Below, piece by piece: positions 63,197-64,000 of a stretch of DNA of 64,000 bases. Numbering within the stretch: position 1 is the stretch's first letter; each line of letters starts with the position of its first letter. Below the pieces are notes generated by a model that saw only the letters and a program-made list of their open reading frames with translations, searched no databases and was not told the DNA's origin. The translations under genes and the position numbers were made by a program. The stretch spans positions 62,001 through 126,000 of the forward strand of contig CAVEMS010000003.1 of the NCBI GenBank assembly GCA_963616935.1. Direction: 5' to 3'. Source of the DNA: UBA4951 sp963616935 (GTDB taxonomy: Bacteria; Bacillota_I; Bacilli_A; RFN20; CAG-826).

Positions 63197-64000
63197 ATGA
63201 AAAAAGGATCACGGATAACTCTAATTGTGCTTGAGCTGCTTTCGCTTGCGGCCATAGCCGTTGGAATGACTTTTACGTTTTTAAATGGCGGCACAGCTAA
63301 AATATTTTTTGAATATTCCACGATAAATGCCGTTTTTGCAGCGATAATTGCGTTTTTTTCAATTTGTTTTTTGCTTTTTTCAAAAAAGGAAAAGGAAATT
63401 GGCGCGTGGTTTTGGGGAATAAAGCTGATCGGCGCCGTTAGCTCGTTGATGTTGATTGTTTTGTCATTCGTTTTCTCTTATCCGATCGCCAACCCATCAG
63501 ATGTTGATTGGGGTTCGTTTGTTAAGGACGGCCCGCTTTACCTGGTTGTTTGTCTGCCGCTTCTCTCTTTAGCCTCTTTCTTGGCTGCTACGCCAAAAAG
63601 ACGTAAAGCAAACATATTCGCTTTCGCTTTATTGGGAACGGTTATTCCGATTGCGTACATTGCTTTTGTTCTTGTACATAAGCTCTTTATTGATAAAGCG
63701 ATGTTCGATGCCGTCTCGCTTTCTGCGAAAGCGTATCTTTCCCCGTCGTTTGTGAATAATGATGCGTTGAAACCGGAGATCGTTTATACCTTGTATCTTG
63801 CTGGCTGCGTTTTGGTTTCATATCTATTGTCTTTGCTCCTTTCGTTGGATGTAAAGAAAGCTGTTTTGGTTGAATCGTCGGTTGCGCTTAACGAAGCGAA
63901 AATCGAAACTGAACCGATTGTCGATAAAACCGAAACCGATCGCGAAAAGACAACCGCTGATGAAGAAAAATCGGAAAAACAATGCGAATCCCCAACGGAT
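63197..64000 (+). CDS. Polytopic membrane protein (3' end beyond window)
   Basis: The frame is open from an ATG with GAGGTG upstream to the window edge (268 codons). It starts MKKGSRITLIVLELLSLAAI and has about six membrane helices over the first 220 residues, then an acidic Glu/Thr/Lys-rich cytoplasmic tail. I do not recognise a family. It has its own space after the jag terminator. Confidence 0.75.
   Translation, partial: MKKGSRITLIVLELLSLAAIAVGMTFTFLNGGTAKIFFEYSTINAVFAAIIAFFSICFLLFSKKEKEIGAWFWGIKLIGAVSSLMLIVLSFVFSYPIANPSDVDWGSFVKDGPLYLVVCLPLLSLASFLAATPKRRKANIFAFALLGTVIPIAYIAFVLVHKLFIDKAMFDAVSLSAKAYLSPSFVNNDALKPEIVYTLYLAGCVLVSYLLSLLLSLDVKKAVLVESSVALNEAKIETEPIVDKTETDREKTTADEEKSEKQCESPTD

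Noticed and set aside
1..64000. tRNA or rRNA genes, insertion sequences, prophage
   Set aside because: I looked for CCA-ended cloverleaf patterns, rRNA motifs and transposase or integrase domains and saw none; a covariance-model search for tRNAs would settle it.

Overview
The window covers a bacterial replication origin and about 58 kb to one side of it. Standard-code genes, the order rpmH-rnpA-yidC-jag facing dnaA-dnaN-S4-recF-gyrB-gyrA, Gram-positive Shine-Dalgarno sites, a Gram-positive-type lipoprotein YidC, a short SRP RNA without an Alu domain and SipW/TasA-type surface proteins point to the Bacillota, probably an uncultured gut member of the Erysipelotrichia/RF39/Acholeplasma-related Bacilli. 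UGA is a stop codon here (rnpA and the AbiEi-like gene end in it), so this is not the Mycoplasma code. A run of 12 N inside yidC suggests an assembled metagenomic contig. Most genes left of the origin lie on the minus strand, that is, they run with the replication fork; the exceptions are mainly regulators and small catabolic operons.

Layout. 1-7.8 kb: minus-strand genes for four secreted lipoproteins (one cut by the window edge), including an M6-like metalloprotease and a lipase-like hydrolase. 7.86-9.9 kb: a divergent gene for a membrane protein with an N-terminal XRE-type DNA-binding domain. 10-10.7 kb: a decayed HTH/DUF3990/DUF3791 toxin-type locus. 10.7-17.2 kb: a seven-gene operon for SipW signal peptidase, three TasA-like proteins with SipW-type signals (two with beta-helix-like passengers) and three accessory proteins. 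Its promoter has a nine-G tract between -35 and -10, the classic layout of a slipped-strand phase switch. 17.5-18.1 kb: remnants of an unknown gene and of what may be an AbiEii-type toxin gene. 18.3-24 kb: an overlapping operon metG / alpha-L-fucosidase-like glycoside hydrolase / phoH-like / 23S rRNA methyltransferase.

24.6-31.4 kb is a deoxysugar and keto-deoxy-sugar region: KDPG aldolase and KDG kinase on the plus strand, then rhamnulose-1-phosphate aldolase, L-rhamnose isomerase and L-fucose isomerase on the minus strand, with a divergent DeoR-family regulator whose intergenic region has well-formed promoters with inverted repeats inside them. No rhamnulokinase, fuculokinase or transporter is present. 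31.4-48 kb carries YitT, L31, a UPF0173 hydrolase, TldD/TldE, a solitary AbiEi-like antitoxin, an SGNH hydrolase, a degenerate site-2-protease-like protein, an ADH/TetR/PsuG/P-type ATPase/ABC exporter run, TadA and SRP RNA. 48.7-60 kb is the origin-proximal housekeeping operon (dnaA, dnaN, S4, recF, gyrB, gyrA, a glycosyltransferase and serS); 60-63 kb is rpmH-rnpA-yidC-jag.

The best candidate for a little-described system is the SipW/TasA-like surface-fibre operon under an apparently phase-variable promoter. A second theme is that several regulator genes seem to be transcribed as leaderless mRNAs, because their -10 boxes lie only 6-10 bases before the ATG.
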